A stretch of DNA of 8,897 nt from an uncultured Clostridia bacterium (GTDB taxonomy: Bacteria; Bacillota; Clostridia; UBA1381): assembly GCA_934481375.1 (NCBI GenBank), contig CAKSPN010000058.1, positions 1-8,897 of the forward strand. The letters run 5' to 3'. This document shows, piece after piece, positions 1 through 5,781 of the stretch. The translations under genes and the position numbers were made by a program. Each line of letters starts with the position of its first letter. Position 1 is the stretch's first letter. Under the pieces are notes generated by a model that was not told the origin of the DNA, did not search any database, and was given only the letters and a program-made list of their open reading frames with translations.

Positions 1-251
1 GGCACGCTTACAAGCTTAAATATACCAGGCGCACAACTGCCGTCAATGGTATACTGAATTGTTTTATCAAGTCCGTCACGTGCCGTTGCAAAACAGCATA
101 TTACCAGACCGAACACGAGCAGAAACGCAATCCTTACTCCCCAGTGCTGAATATCTGCACGATTATGTACGGTTACTGCGATAAACGCCGTCAATGCCAA
201 AATCATAATTGTGGTAACTGCCGTTACCGTGTTTCCGAAATAAAGTTTCAT
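1..251 (-). CDS. Partial membrane protein of unknown function (3' end beyond window)
   Basis: An open frame starts with ATG at 251-249 and runs off the window at base 1 with no stop, giving 83 complete codons. The protein begins MKLYFGNTVTAVTTIMILAL. It has a first hydrophobic segment at about residues 9-28 and a second at about 40-57, separated by a short polar stretch (HNRADIQHWG), so at least two membrane helices are present. The start is well supported: an AGGAGG lies just upstream at 262-267, inside the last codons of the XRE gene, whose stop is only 2 nt away. Translation of the two genes is probably coupled. I do not recognise the family. A role as partner or target of the membrane-bound XRE regulator is possible from context only. 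Confidence 0.8.
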   Translation of the reverse strand, partial: MKLYFGNTVTAVTTIMILALTAFIAVTVHNRADIQHWGVRIAFLLVFGLVICCFATARDGLDKTIQYTIDGSCAPGIFKLVSV

Positions 252-253
252 TT

Positions 254-868
254 TTATTTTCCTCCTTTTACAGTCAAAAGCAAAAACCCTTTCATTACAA
301 GCAACAAGAACGACACGCTTATTGCATAGGCTTCTCTTGTGAGCGCCAAAAGCAATACCGTCAGAATACCGAACAGCATTGAAACAACCGTCAGAGTCTT
401 TTGCCCTTTTGCAATTTTAAAATATGATAACAATATTTTTGCGGCGCCGATTATCGGCAAGGCAGAAAACACCGTCCAATAAACCATATGATTAAATGAA
501 ATCCTTTCGAGGTACACAAACAGGTTTACCGCATATATGCGCTCACCTGCCGGGTTTGAATAAAGCGGCAGAATTATAAGCGCAAAATACAGTATATCGC
601 AAATTCCCAAAAGCAAATCGCATATGCTTTTCATATTGGATTGATTTTCTTTTTCCGCAATGGAAATAATTTTTTCGCCCGACAGCAAATCGTCAATTGA
701 TACCGAAAAAAATCCCGATATTTCCTTTAGGGAATCGATGCTCGGATACCCTCGACCCGATTCCCATTTTGAAATTGCCGTCCTCGATACATACAAGGCT
801 TGCTCAAGCTCCTCCTGCGTAAGTCCTTTATTTTTTCTAAGCTCACAGAGCTTTTTGCCAAACTCCAT
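254..868 (-). CDS. XRE-family transcriptional regulator with a C-terminal membrane domain
   Basis: This 204-residue protein begins with a Cro/C1-type helix-turn-helix at about residues 5-60. The core TQEELEQALYVSRTAISKWE is at 16-35, followed by the usual GRGYPSIDSLKEIS stretch. The rest is hydrophobic, with four predicted membrane helices at about 82-104, 128-150, 158-176 and 180-200. Known family: XRE DNA-binding domains fused to short multi-helix membrane domains are common in Firmicutes, mostly without an assigned signal. It is presumably a membrane-tethered DNA-binding regulator. The ATG at 868 follows the PAP2 gene stop (870-872) by one base, with a G-rich but non-canonical ribosome binding site, so it is likely translated by coupling. 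The next gene starts 2 nt after its stop. The DNA target and signal are unknown; local autoregulation is plausible. Confidence 0.88.
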   Translation of the reverse strand: MEFGKKLCELRKNKGLTQEELEQALYVSRTAISKWESGRGYPSIDSLKEISGFFSVSIDDLLSGEKIISIAEKENQSNMKSICDLLLGICDILYFALIILPLYSNPAGERIYAVNLFVYLERISFNHMVYWTVFSALPIIGAAKILLSYFKIAKGQKTLTVVSMLFGILTVLLLALTREAYAISVSFLLLVMKGFLLLTVKGGK

Positions 869-869
869 A

Positions 870-1526
870 TCAATCCCCCAAAATCAGTTCTACCGTTGCT
901 TTGTAAATGTAAAACAAACCTGCGCTGAGCAGTACACCGCCGAAAATATCGGTAAGCCAATGAACGCCCGAAACAAGCCTTCCTGCTACCGTAAATGCCG
1001 AAAACGCCGCCGTCAGAGCAACAATCACCCTTACCGCCGCCGCATTTTTTATTCTGCGCTTAACCTGAAACGCAAGCGTCGGCATAACGCTCAAAACAAG
1101 GAGCGTTGTCGATGACGGATATGACGCCTCAATTCGTCCGTTAATGGCAATCGGTCTGTAGTTTATGGGAATTATTTCAAATATCAGATAACCGAATATT
1201 ACAACGATATAATAAATCCCGAGCAAAATAATATCATAATCTACTTTTAAAAGACTCTTCCTCTTAATCAACTGAAATAATCCCACTGCTCCGAACGTCA
1301 TACAAACAAATATCGGAACAAGTCCGAGCCAATCGGTTACTGTATAGAGTACCATATGCACGCCCGTCAGTTCAAAAAACCATTTGTTTAGTAATGCAAA
1401 GCCTATGTTTGTTCCGTTTTGCCCGACAGGGTTCACGTCTGCCGTTTGTATCAGCACCGTCCACAGGACAAAAGCCACCGCAAGCATAATTCCCAAAGCC
1501 AATAATTTTTTTCCGTTTCTTTTCAT
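870..1526 (-). CDS. PAP2-superfamily membrane protein with altered catalytic motifs
   Basis: This 218-residue protein has about six predicted membrane helices (roughly 8-27, 55-85, 98-118, 140-153, 165-182 and 192-212). It matches the PAP2 (type 2 phosphatidic acid phosphatase) fold, whose members dephosphorylate lipid phosphates or pyrophosphates at the membrane. Motif C3 is intact, with R183, H189 and D193 in the spacing R-x5-H-x3-D. Motif C1 keeps R124-P125, but the usual lysine seven residues earlier is E117. Motif C2, normally PSGH, reads P137-S-S-T140, so the second catalytic histidine is missing. Enzymatic activity is therefore uncertain; this may be a subfamily trait. The ATG at 1526 has an AAGGAAG ribosome binding site upstream. 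It leads a three-gene cluster with the XRE regulator and a membrane protein. Alternative frames over this stretch look like shadows. Confidence 0.85.
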   Translation of the reverse strand: MKRNGKKLLALGIMLAVAFVLWTVLIQTADVNPVGQNGTNIGFALLNKWFFELTGVHMVLYTVTDWLGLVPIFVCMTFGAVGLFQLIKRKSLLKVDYDIILLGIYYIVVIFGYLIFEIIPINYRPIAINGRIEASYPSSTTLLVLSVMPTLAFQVKRRIKNAAAVRVIVALTAAFSAFTVAGRLVSGVHWLTDIFGGVLLSAGLFYIYKATVELILGD

Positions 1527-1617
1527 TTTTTTCTACTTCCTTTTCGTTTGATTTCGCCGTCAGGCAAGTCAACGATAGCACAGAACGCAGAAAAAGCAAA
1601 GAATTTATACGTCACAT

Positions 1618-1640
1618 ATGCGACACGCTTCGTGTCACAC
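1618..1640. other. Hairpin-forming inverted repeat between the small membrane protein and the PAP2 gene
   Basis: The core arms GACACG (1622-1627) and CGTGTC (1631-1636) pair perfectly around the loop CTT. On the minus strand, where the neighbouring genes are read, G-U pairs extend the stem to about 10 bp. No T-run follows on the minus strand, so this is not a standard intrinsic terminator. It starts about 10 bases after the stop of the upstream gene (1650). It could be a weak terminator, an mRNA-stabilising stem or part of a dispersed repeat. The rest of the 1527-1649 spacer shows no convincing promoter. Confidence 0.5.
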
Positions 1641-1649
1641 CGATTTTAT

Positions 1650-2087
1650 TTAATAAACCGCATTTTTATATGAAATCATAATATGAGTCGGTGCGAATAT
1701 GACCGCCGCAACAATCAAAAGTACCGACCGAGTTATTATTCCGCTGAACAGAAACATAACCGAAGGAATAATCGAAAGTGCCAACGCTCTGAAAACACTG
1801 CTTTTTTTAAAGCACACAATCCAGATTATGCAGTAAGCGGCAGACAGTGCCGCATCTGCAATTAGATATGAGGCAAATGCTTTGTCCGATTGCCACCCGA
1901 AGCAAGTTCCCGGAATATTGAATATCATAAACCCGAAACAGCCAAATCTTCCGATTTGTTCTAAGGTTTCAATATATTTATTATTCCACTTATTGCAAAA
2001 ACCGTCCTTGCACTTAATTGCAAATACGATATTGGGAATCATAATAACCGCAACAAAAACCAAGCCGAAAACATTAATCCACTTCAT
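1650..2087 (-). CDS. Small multi-pass membrane protein of unknown function, overlapping tetR
   Basis: This 145-residue protein is strongly hydrophobic, with about five predicted membrane segments at roughly 5-24, 45-62, 71-93, 100-118 and 120-138. Between the first two is a polar stretch (residues 25-44) with two cysteines, C26 and C31, and a WNNKYIETLEQIGRFG motif. Further cysteines are at 50, 62, 86 and 92. The start codon overlaps the tetR stop in an ATGA arrangement (2084-2087), with GGAG about 8 bases upstream of the ATG, so the two are co-transcribed and probably translationally coupled. Known pattern: a membrane protein coupled to a TetR repressor is often the regulated target, such as an efflux or stress protein. 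The sequence is too short and lacks motifs to call a transporter. I do not recognise a named family. Confidence 0.82.
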   Translation of the reverse strand: MKWINVFGLVFVAVIMIPNIVFAIKCKDGFCNKWNNKYIETLEQIGRFGCFGFMIFNIPGTCFGWQSDKAFASYLIADAALSAAYCIIWIVCFKKSSVFRALALSIIPSVMFLFSGIITRSVLLIVAAVIFAPTHIMISYKNAVY

Positions 2088-2737
2088 ATTAATCTCCGTT
2101 CCTCCTCACACCGCACCGAAGTATTAAACGTCCGATAAAACAGCCTTATATGCTCATCAAGCTTTTTAAGGCACTCCTCCTCACGTTCGGGCTGACGGTC
2201 ACACACGCCGAGCAGTATAATAACGGGCGAAACGTACATCAGTGCAAGTGTTTCGGGGTTTTCGTTTCTGATTTCGCCGTTTTCAATAAGCTTTCTGAAA
2301 ATTCCGGCATGGTATTCAACCATACGGTCAACATATCTTTCAGAATAAAGCTTTGAAATCTGCGGTGTGCGGAATTGCTCAATCGTCATCATACGGCGGA
2401 AACGGCTGATTGTTTCATTATGCAATGAATACAGGAAAATCTGCCGCACCTTTCGAATGAGAAATTCCTCCGCAATATCGGAAAACACGCCCACGTCCAT
2501 TTTTGCATCCTGCACGTGAATATCAATTCCGTCCGTATATTTTTCGTATTGTAACGCCGTGTTTTCAAAAATAGCGTCAAAAATCGCCTGTTTGCTCGGA
2601 TAATGATTATACAGCGAGGGTGCTTTAATCCCCACCGCTTTTGCAATTTCACCCACGCTTACGGAATCGTATCCCTTTGACGAGAACAATTCGAGCGCCT
2701 TATCAAGAATTTTTTGTTTTGTATCTTCCTGTTTCAT
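2084..2737 (-). CDS. TetR/AcrR-family transcriptional regulator
   Basis: This 217-residue protein has the typical TetR N-terminal DNA-binding domain at about residues 7-53: a first helix (KQKILDKALELFSSKGYDSV), then the helix-turn-helix EIAKAVGIKAPSLYNHYPSK at 30-49, with the family-typical LYNHYPSK recognition end. Residues from about 60 to 217 form the variable all-helical ligand-binding and dimerisation domain; the inducer cannot be read from the sequence. The ATG at 2737 has a strong ribosome binding site, GGAGG at 2743-2747, 5 bases upstream. A perfect consensus promoter and a dyad operator candidate lie directly upstream, which suggests self-repression. The 3' end overlaps a membrane-protein gene by 4 nt, a probable co-regulated target. 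TetR members are usually dimeric cytoplasmic repressors released by a small ligand. Confidence 0.93.
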   Translation of the reverse strand: MKQEDTKQKILDKALELFSSKGYDSVSVGEIAKAVGIKAPSLYNHYPSKQAIFDAIFENTALQYEKYTDGIDIHVQDAKMDVGVFSDIAEEFLIRKVRQIFLYSLHNETISRFRRMMTIEQFRTPQISKLYSERYVDRMVEYHAGIFRKLIENGEIRNENPETLALMYVSPVIILLGVCDRQPEREEECLKKLDEHIRLFYRTFNTSVRCEEERRLI

Positions 2738-2748
2738 AAGCTCCTCCG

Positions 2749-2767
2749 CTAACTAATATTCGTTAGT
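2749..2767. promoter_or_regulatory. Candidate TetR operator (overlapping dyads)
   Basis: The 18-bp element at 2749-2766 reads CTAACTAATATTCGTTAG and is palindromic at 8 of 9 base pairs; only the pair 2754/2761 fails. A second dyad sharing the same bases, ACTAA-N6-TTAGT, spans 2752-2767. The element sits between the -10 box and the tetR ribosome binding site, over the expected transcription start. Protein bound here should block the promoter, so autorepression by the adjacent TetR regulator is the simplest reading. Binding is inferred. Confidence 0.7.
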
Positions 2768-2770
2768 GAT

Positions 2771-2799
2771 ATTATAGTACAAAATTTTAACGTTGTCAA
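2771..2799 (-). promoter_or_regulatory. Consensus sigma-A (sigma-70) promoter of tetR
   Basis: Read on the minus strand, TTGACA lies at 2799-2794 and TATAAT at 2776-2771, separated by exactly 17 bases. Both boxes match the housekeeping consensus at all six positions. The expected start is near 2764, giving a leader of about 27 nt before the tetR ATG at 2737. Such a strong promoter normally needs a repressor, which fits the dyad downstream. It probably drives tetR and the coupled membrane gene, and possibly the PAP2 cluster. Confidence 0.9.
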
Positions 2800-2929
2800 T
2801 ACCCATGCGTTTTTTAGGCAATTAATTTTTGTAAATCATAATGGAGCAACGTCTGCACCTCACCTTATTTATATTTTTGGGGAACGGGTCAAAAACATAA
2901 GCAAATACATTAAAATAATTTTACACACG
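2800..2929. other. Non-coding spacer between the alpha-operon terminator and the tetR promoter
   Basis: About 130 bases of AT-rich sequence separate the rplQ terminator from the tetR -35 box. The only internal frame is a 19-codon plus-strand stretch at 2841-2900 with no ribosome binding site. I see no gene, RNA motif or repeat here. The spacer marks the boundary between the ribosomal operon and the accessory genes. Confidence 0.6.
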
Positions 2930-2958
2930 AAAAAAAGAGCCGAATATCGGCTCTTTTT
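2930..2958 (-). terminator. Rho-independent terminator after rplQ
   Basis: A perfect 12-bp stem pairs 2932-2943 with 2947-2958 around a 3-base loop (2944-2946). The GC-rich part is GAGCCGA on one arm and TCGGCTC on the other. On the minus strand the downstream arm runs into seven T residues (2936-2930), the classic intrinsic terminator form. It begins 4 bases after the rplQ stop and closes the alpha operon. The plus strand also has a five-T run inside the stem, so weak bidirectional activity is possible. Confidence 0.93.
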
Positions 2959-2962
2959 AAAA

Positions 2963-3307
2963 TTAGTCTACAAGCGACAAGATTGCCATTTCGGCTGCGT
3001 CCCCACGGCGGGGTCCGAGCTGATGTATTCTTGTGTAACCGCCGTTTCTTTCCGCATACTTCGGAGCGATTTCGTCAAAAAGCTTTTTAACTACATCTTC
3101 TTCGTTTATGAATGCGAGTGCCTGACGGCGGGCTGCAAGAGTATTTTTCTTGCCAAGAGTTATCATCTTTTCAGCCATACTCTGTGTTTCTTTTGCTCTT
3201 GTTATAGTTGTTTCTATCTTACCTGTTTTGAGAAAATTGGTTACTAAGCCTCTTAAAAGAGCTTTTCTCTGGTCGGTAGGAAGATTTAACTTTCTTGTTC
3301 CCGGCAT
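2963..3307 (-). CDS. rplQ: 50S ribosomal protein L17
   Basis: This 114-residue protein is L17 of the large ribosomal subunit. It shows the family signature near the start, RKLNLPTDQRKALLRGL, then TRAKETQSMAEKMITLGKK in the middle. The characteristic C-terminal GGYTRIHQLGPRRGDAAEMA segment comes just before the end. The length fits the short bacterial form. AGGAGGT sits 7 bases before the ATG at 3307, only 15 nt downstream of the rpoA stop, so it is co-transcribed with rpoA. It is the last gene of the operon, directly followed by the intrinsic terminator. The usual downstream clostridial genes (ECF transporter ATPases, truA, rplM, rpsI) are not found here. Confidence 0.98.
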   Translation of the reverse strand: MPGTRKLNLPTDQRKALLRGLVTNFLKTGKIETTITRAKETQSMAEKMITLGKKNTLAARRQALAFINEEDVVKKLFDEIAPKYAERNGGYTRIHQLGPRRGDAAEMAILSLVD

Positions 3308-3322
3308 ATCCAGTACCTCCTA

Positions 3323-4273
3323 TTACTCTTCTTCTTTTTTAAGGAATAGACCCAAACCCTTAAGCTTGTTTATAACTTCTTCAAGCGACTTTCTTCCGAG
3401 GTTTCTGACTTTCATCATATCCTCCTCCGATTTGTTTGTAAGATCCTCAACGGTGTTAATTCCCGCACGCTTTAAGCAGTTATACGAACGAACCGATAAG
3501 TCAAGTTCTTCTATTGTCATTTCCAGAACTTTTTCTTTCTTGGTTTCTTCCTTCTCTACGATAATTTCCGTATTCTTTGCATCATCCGAAAGGTCTACGA
3601 ACAATCTCAAAAGGTCATTCATAATCTTTGCAGCCAGCGAAACAGCTTCGTCCGGCTTGATTGTTCCGTTTGTCCATAATTCGACTGTCAATTCCTCACG
3701 ATCCGTGTACTGACCGACACGAGTGTTTTCAACCGTGTAATTAACCTTCGTTACGGGTGTGTATATCGAATCCACGGGGATAACGCCGATAGCAGGCTGC
3801 ATTTCCTGCTTATTCTTTTCTGCGCTTACGTATCCTCTGCCCTTTGAAAGGGTTATTTCAACATACAGTCTTGCTTCGTCATTAAGAGTTGCAATGTGGA
3901 GGTCGGGATTGAATATCTCAACATCGCTGTCGCACTTTATGTCACCTGCGGTGATTTCCTGTGCGCCCTTTGCTTCGATGTAAACAGTCTTGGGACTGTC
4001 GCCGTGAAGCTTTATTGCCATTTTCTTAATATTTAAAATAATTTCCGCAACGTCTTCCGTAACTCCGGGTACTGTTGAAAATTCGTGCTGTACGCCTTCA
4101 ATCTTGATTGAAGTAGCCGCAGCACCGGGTAATGATGAAAGTAATATTCTGCGCAATGAATTTCCGAGTGTTGTTCCGTAGCCACGCTCCAGGGGAGATA
4201 CGACAAACTTACCATATCTTCCGTCCTCGGATAATTCAACGCATTCTATATTCGGCTTTTCCATTTCTATCAT
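3323..4273 (-). CDS. rpoA: DNA-directed RNA polymerase subunit alpha
   Basis: This 316-residue protein is the alpha subunit, which dimerises to nucleate assembly of beta and beta-prime and contacts promoter UP elements and activators. The N-terminal domain (about 1-228) carries the conserved GNSLRRILLSSLPG at 37-50. An acidic and lysine-rich linker of about 25-30 residues follows. The C-terminal domain (about 253-310) contains R262, N265 and K295, the equivalents of E. coli R265, N268 and K298 that bind the DNA minor groove, within VRSYNCLKRAGI and RNLGRKSLEEV. The start at 4273 is chosen for the AAGGAGGG ribosome binding site 8 bases upstream. A later in-frame ATG at codon 4 is less well placed. 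The gene follows rpsD after a 98-nt gap and precedes rplQ by 15 nt. Confidence 0.99.
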   Translation of the reverse strand: MIEMEKPNIECVELSEDGRYGKFVVSPLERGYGTTLGNSLRRILLSSLPGAAATSIKIEGVQHEFSTVPGVTEDVAEIILNIKKMAIKLHGDSPKTVYIEAKGAQEITAGDIKCDSDVEIFNPDLHIATLNDEARLYVEITLSKGRGYVSAEKNKQEMQPAIGVIPVDSIYTPVTKVNYTVENTRVGQYTDREELTVELWTNGTIKPDEAVSLAAKIMNDLLRLFVDLSDDAKNTEIIVEKEETKKEKVLEMTIEELDLSVRSYNCLKRAGINTVEDLTNKSEEDMMKVRNLGRKSLEEVINKLKGLGLFLKKEEE

Positions 4274-4371
4274 TCAGAGAACCCTCCTTCTTAAAATGAG
4301 CTTGCCGCTGTACTTAAACGGCAGCTGCTGCAAACATTTCTTTATATCCACTTACCGAGGGTAACATGTGA
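4274..4371 (-). promoter_or_regulatory. 98-nt rpsD-rpoA spacer with possible stem-loop
   Basis: This gap is longer than most in the operon. It holds an imperfect hairpin: TGCCG (4303-4307) pairs with CGGCA (4319-4323) around an 11-base loop, and two more G-C pairs extend it past a bulge. A small TTACC-CTC-GGTAA stem also lies near the rpsD end. The strong rpoA ribosome binding site is outside the stems. I see no convincing promoter. The structure may adjust rpoA translation or mark an RNA processing site; this is speculative. Confidence 0.35.
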
Positions 4372-4965
4372 TTATTTCGAGTACAACTCGACGATGAGAT
4401 GTTCTTCAACATCATAATCGATATCTTCTCTTTCGGAAAGTCTTAATACTTTTCCTGTCAGAGTATCTCTGTTCATATCAAGCCAAGCGGGAATTACTCT
4501 TTTCGCATTTGTCTCAACGATTTCCTTAATTCTTACAGAATTTTTGCTCTTTTCTCTTACAGCGATTACGTCGCCCGGTTTTACCAGGTATGACGGAATG
4601 TCAACCTTTGAACCGTTTACGGTTATATGACCGTGGTTTACGATCTGTCTTGCTTCACGTCTTGTGTTAGCGAGACCGAGTCTGTAAACAACGTTGTCCA
4701 GTCTTGATTCGAGAAGCTGTAAAAGCATTTCGCCCGTTACGCCGTTCTTCTTTGTAGCCAGAACATAGTAATGTCTGAACTGCTTTTCAAGTATACCGTA
4801 TATGAACTTAACCTTCTGCTTTTCATTAAGCTGTAAGCCATATTCCGACTGCTTCTTTCTTGACTGCTTCGGGTTCTTGTTTGAACTCTTGTCTATACCC
4901 ATAACTCCCGGTTCAATGCCTAACGTTCTGCATCTCTTTAATACCGGCTGTATATTTCTTGCCAT
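4372..4965 (-). CDS. rpsD: 30S ribosomal protein S4 (zinc-free form)
   Basis: This 197-residue protein is S4, a primary 16S rRNA-binding protein that nucleates the 30S body and takes part in decoding accuracy. It has the conserved QKVKFIYGILEKQFRHYY segment at about 50-67, then the S4 RNA-binding domain around 87-150 with ESRLDNVVYRLGLANTRREA and HGHITVNGSKVDIPSYLVKP. It ends in the family-typical VELYSK. The N-terminus lacks the four-cysteine zinc site of some S4 proteins; only C12 remains. The length and N-terminus (VLKRCRTLGI) match the clostridial form. AAAGGAGG precedes the ATG at 4965. In E. coli S4 represses translation of its own operon, and the same could hold here because rpsD sits in the rpsM-rplQ unit. 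Confidence 0.98.
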   Translation of the reverse strand: MARNIQPVLKRCRTLGIEPGVMGIDKSSNKNPKQSRKKQSEYGLQLNEKQKVKFIYGILEKQFRHYYVLATKKNGVTGEMLLQLLESRLDNVVYRLGLANTRREARQIVNHGHITVNGSKVDIPSYLVKPGDVIAVREKSKNSVRIKEIVETNAKRVIPAWLDMNRDTLTGKVLRLSEREDIDYDVEEHLIVELYSK

Positions 4966-4997
4966 ACTCTTTTTCCTCCTTTACTAATAATTACAAA

Positions 4998-5396
4998 TCA
5001 GACTCTTCTTCTCTTAGGAGGTCTGCATCCGTTATGAGGAATAGGCGTTACGTCTTTAATCATTGTAACGTCAAGACCTGTTGCCTGCAAAGCACGGATT
5101 GCTGCTTCACGTCCGGCACCCGGTCCTTTTACATAAACCTCAACAGTTTTCATACCGTGTTCCATTGCAGCTTTTGCGGCTGTTTCTGCTGCCGACTGTG
5201 CTGCGAACGGTGTGCTCTTTCTTGAACCTCTGAAGCCTAAGCCCCCGGCACTTGCCCAGGAAATTGCGTTTCCGGCTGTATCTGTTATTGTAACTATCGT
5301 ATTGTTAAAGGTTGAGCGAATATGAGCTGCGCCTTTTTCTACATTTTTTCTATCACGACGACGTGTACGTGTAGTTTTCTTTGCTACCTTAGCCAT
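4998..5396 (-). CDS. rpsK: 30S ribosomal protein S11
   Basis: This 132-residue protein is S11, part of the 30S platform near the mRNA exit site. After a basic N-terminal tail (KKTTRTRRRDRKNVEKG) comes the conserved AHIRSTFNNTIVTITDTAGN. The middle has SWASAGGLGFRGSRKSTPFA. The C-terminus ends with the signature PIPHNGCRPPKRRRV. The length is as expected for bacteria. The ribosome binding site AAAGGAGG lies upstream of the ATG at 5396, and the gene follows rpsM by only 16 nt, which supports co-transcription and probably coupled translation. rpsD follows after 32 nt. Confidence 0.98.
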   Translation of the reverse strand: MAKVAKKTTRTRRRDRKNVEKGAAHIRSTFNNTIVTITDTAGNAISWASAGGLGFRGSRKSTPFAAQSAAETAAKAAMEHGMKTVEVYVKGPGAGREAAIRALQATGLDVTMIKDVTPIPHNGCRPPKRRRV

Positions 5397-5412
5397 TAGC
5401 TTAGTCCCTCCT

Positions 5413-5781
5413 TTATTTCTTCTTTCCTGCTATTGTCTTTGCAGGGCCCTTGCGGGTTCTTGCATTGTTCTTAGTGTTCTGTCCTCTTACGGGGAGACCC
5501 TTTCTGTGTCTGATGCCCCTGTAGCATCCGATTTCCATCAATCTCTTGATGTCGAGTGCTATCTGACGTCTCAAATCACCTTCAACCGTGAATTCAGCGT
5601 CAATTGTTTCTCTGAGCTTGTTAACCTCAGCTTCGGAAAGATCCTTTACTCTTGTGTCGGGATTAATTCCGTTCTTAGCGAGAATTTTTTGTGAACTTTT
5701 AAGACCAATACCATAAATATAGGTAAGACCAACTTCGACTCTCTTATCTTTTGGTAAGTCAACACCTGCTATTCTTGCCAT
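5413..5781 (-). CDS. rpsM: 30S ribosomal protein S13
   Basis: This 122-residue protein is S13, located in the head of the small subunit where its C-terminal tail reaches the P-site tRNA and intersubunit bridges to the 50S. The start MARIAGVDLPKDKRVEVGLT is the family signature. It is followed by the helix-hairpin region YIYGIGLKSSQKIL, then CYRGIRHRKGLPVRGQ. The tail RTRKGPAKTIAGKKK is basic, as expected. The ribosome binding site GGAGGTG (5791-5797) lies 9 bases upstream of the ATG at 5781. The gene is preceded by a 130-nt leader, longer than other junctions in the operon, so it may be a control point for the genes from rpsM onward. Confidence 0.98.
   Translation of the reverse strand: MARIAGVDLPKDKRVEVGLTYIYGIGLKSSQKILAKNGINPDTRVKDLSEAEVNKLRETIDAEFTVEGDLRRQIALDIKRLMEIGCYRGIRHRKGLPVRGQNTKNNARTRKGPAKTIAGKKK

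Noticed and set aside
660..1115. Plus-strand open frame of 151 codons
   Set aside because: It lies antisense across the XRE and PAP2 genes, has no ribosome binding site and its composition is not protein-like (runs of R, K, S and C). It is a shadow of the real genes.
1372..1599. Minus-strand 75-codon frame overlapping the PAP2 start
   Set aside because: It runs in another frame through the PAP2 N-terminal region, has no ribosome binding site and shows no domain. The PAP2 frame has the conserved C3 motif and a ribosome binding site.
2841..2900. 19-codon plus-strand frame in the spacer before tetR
   Set aside because: No ribosome binding site, no promoter and no conserved features; expected by chance.
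3150..3713. Plus-strand open frame of 187 codons
   Set aside because: It is antisense to rplQ and rpoA, both certain genes, and is serine/phenylalanine-rich, as expected for the complement of lysine- and glutamate-rich coding sequence.
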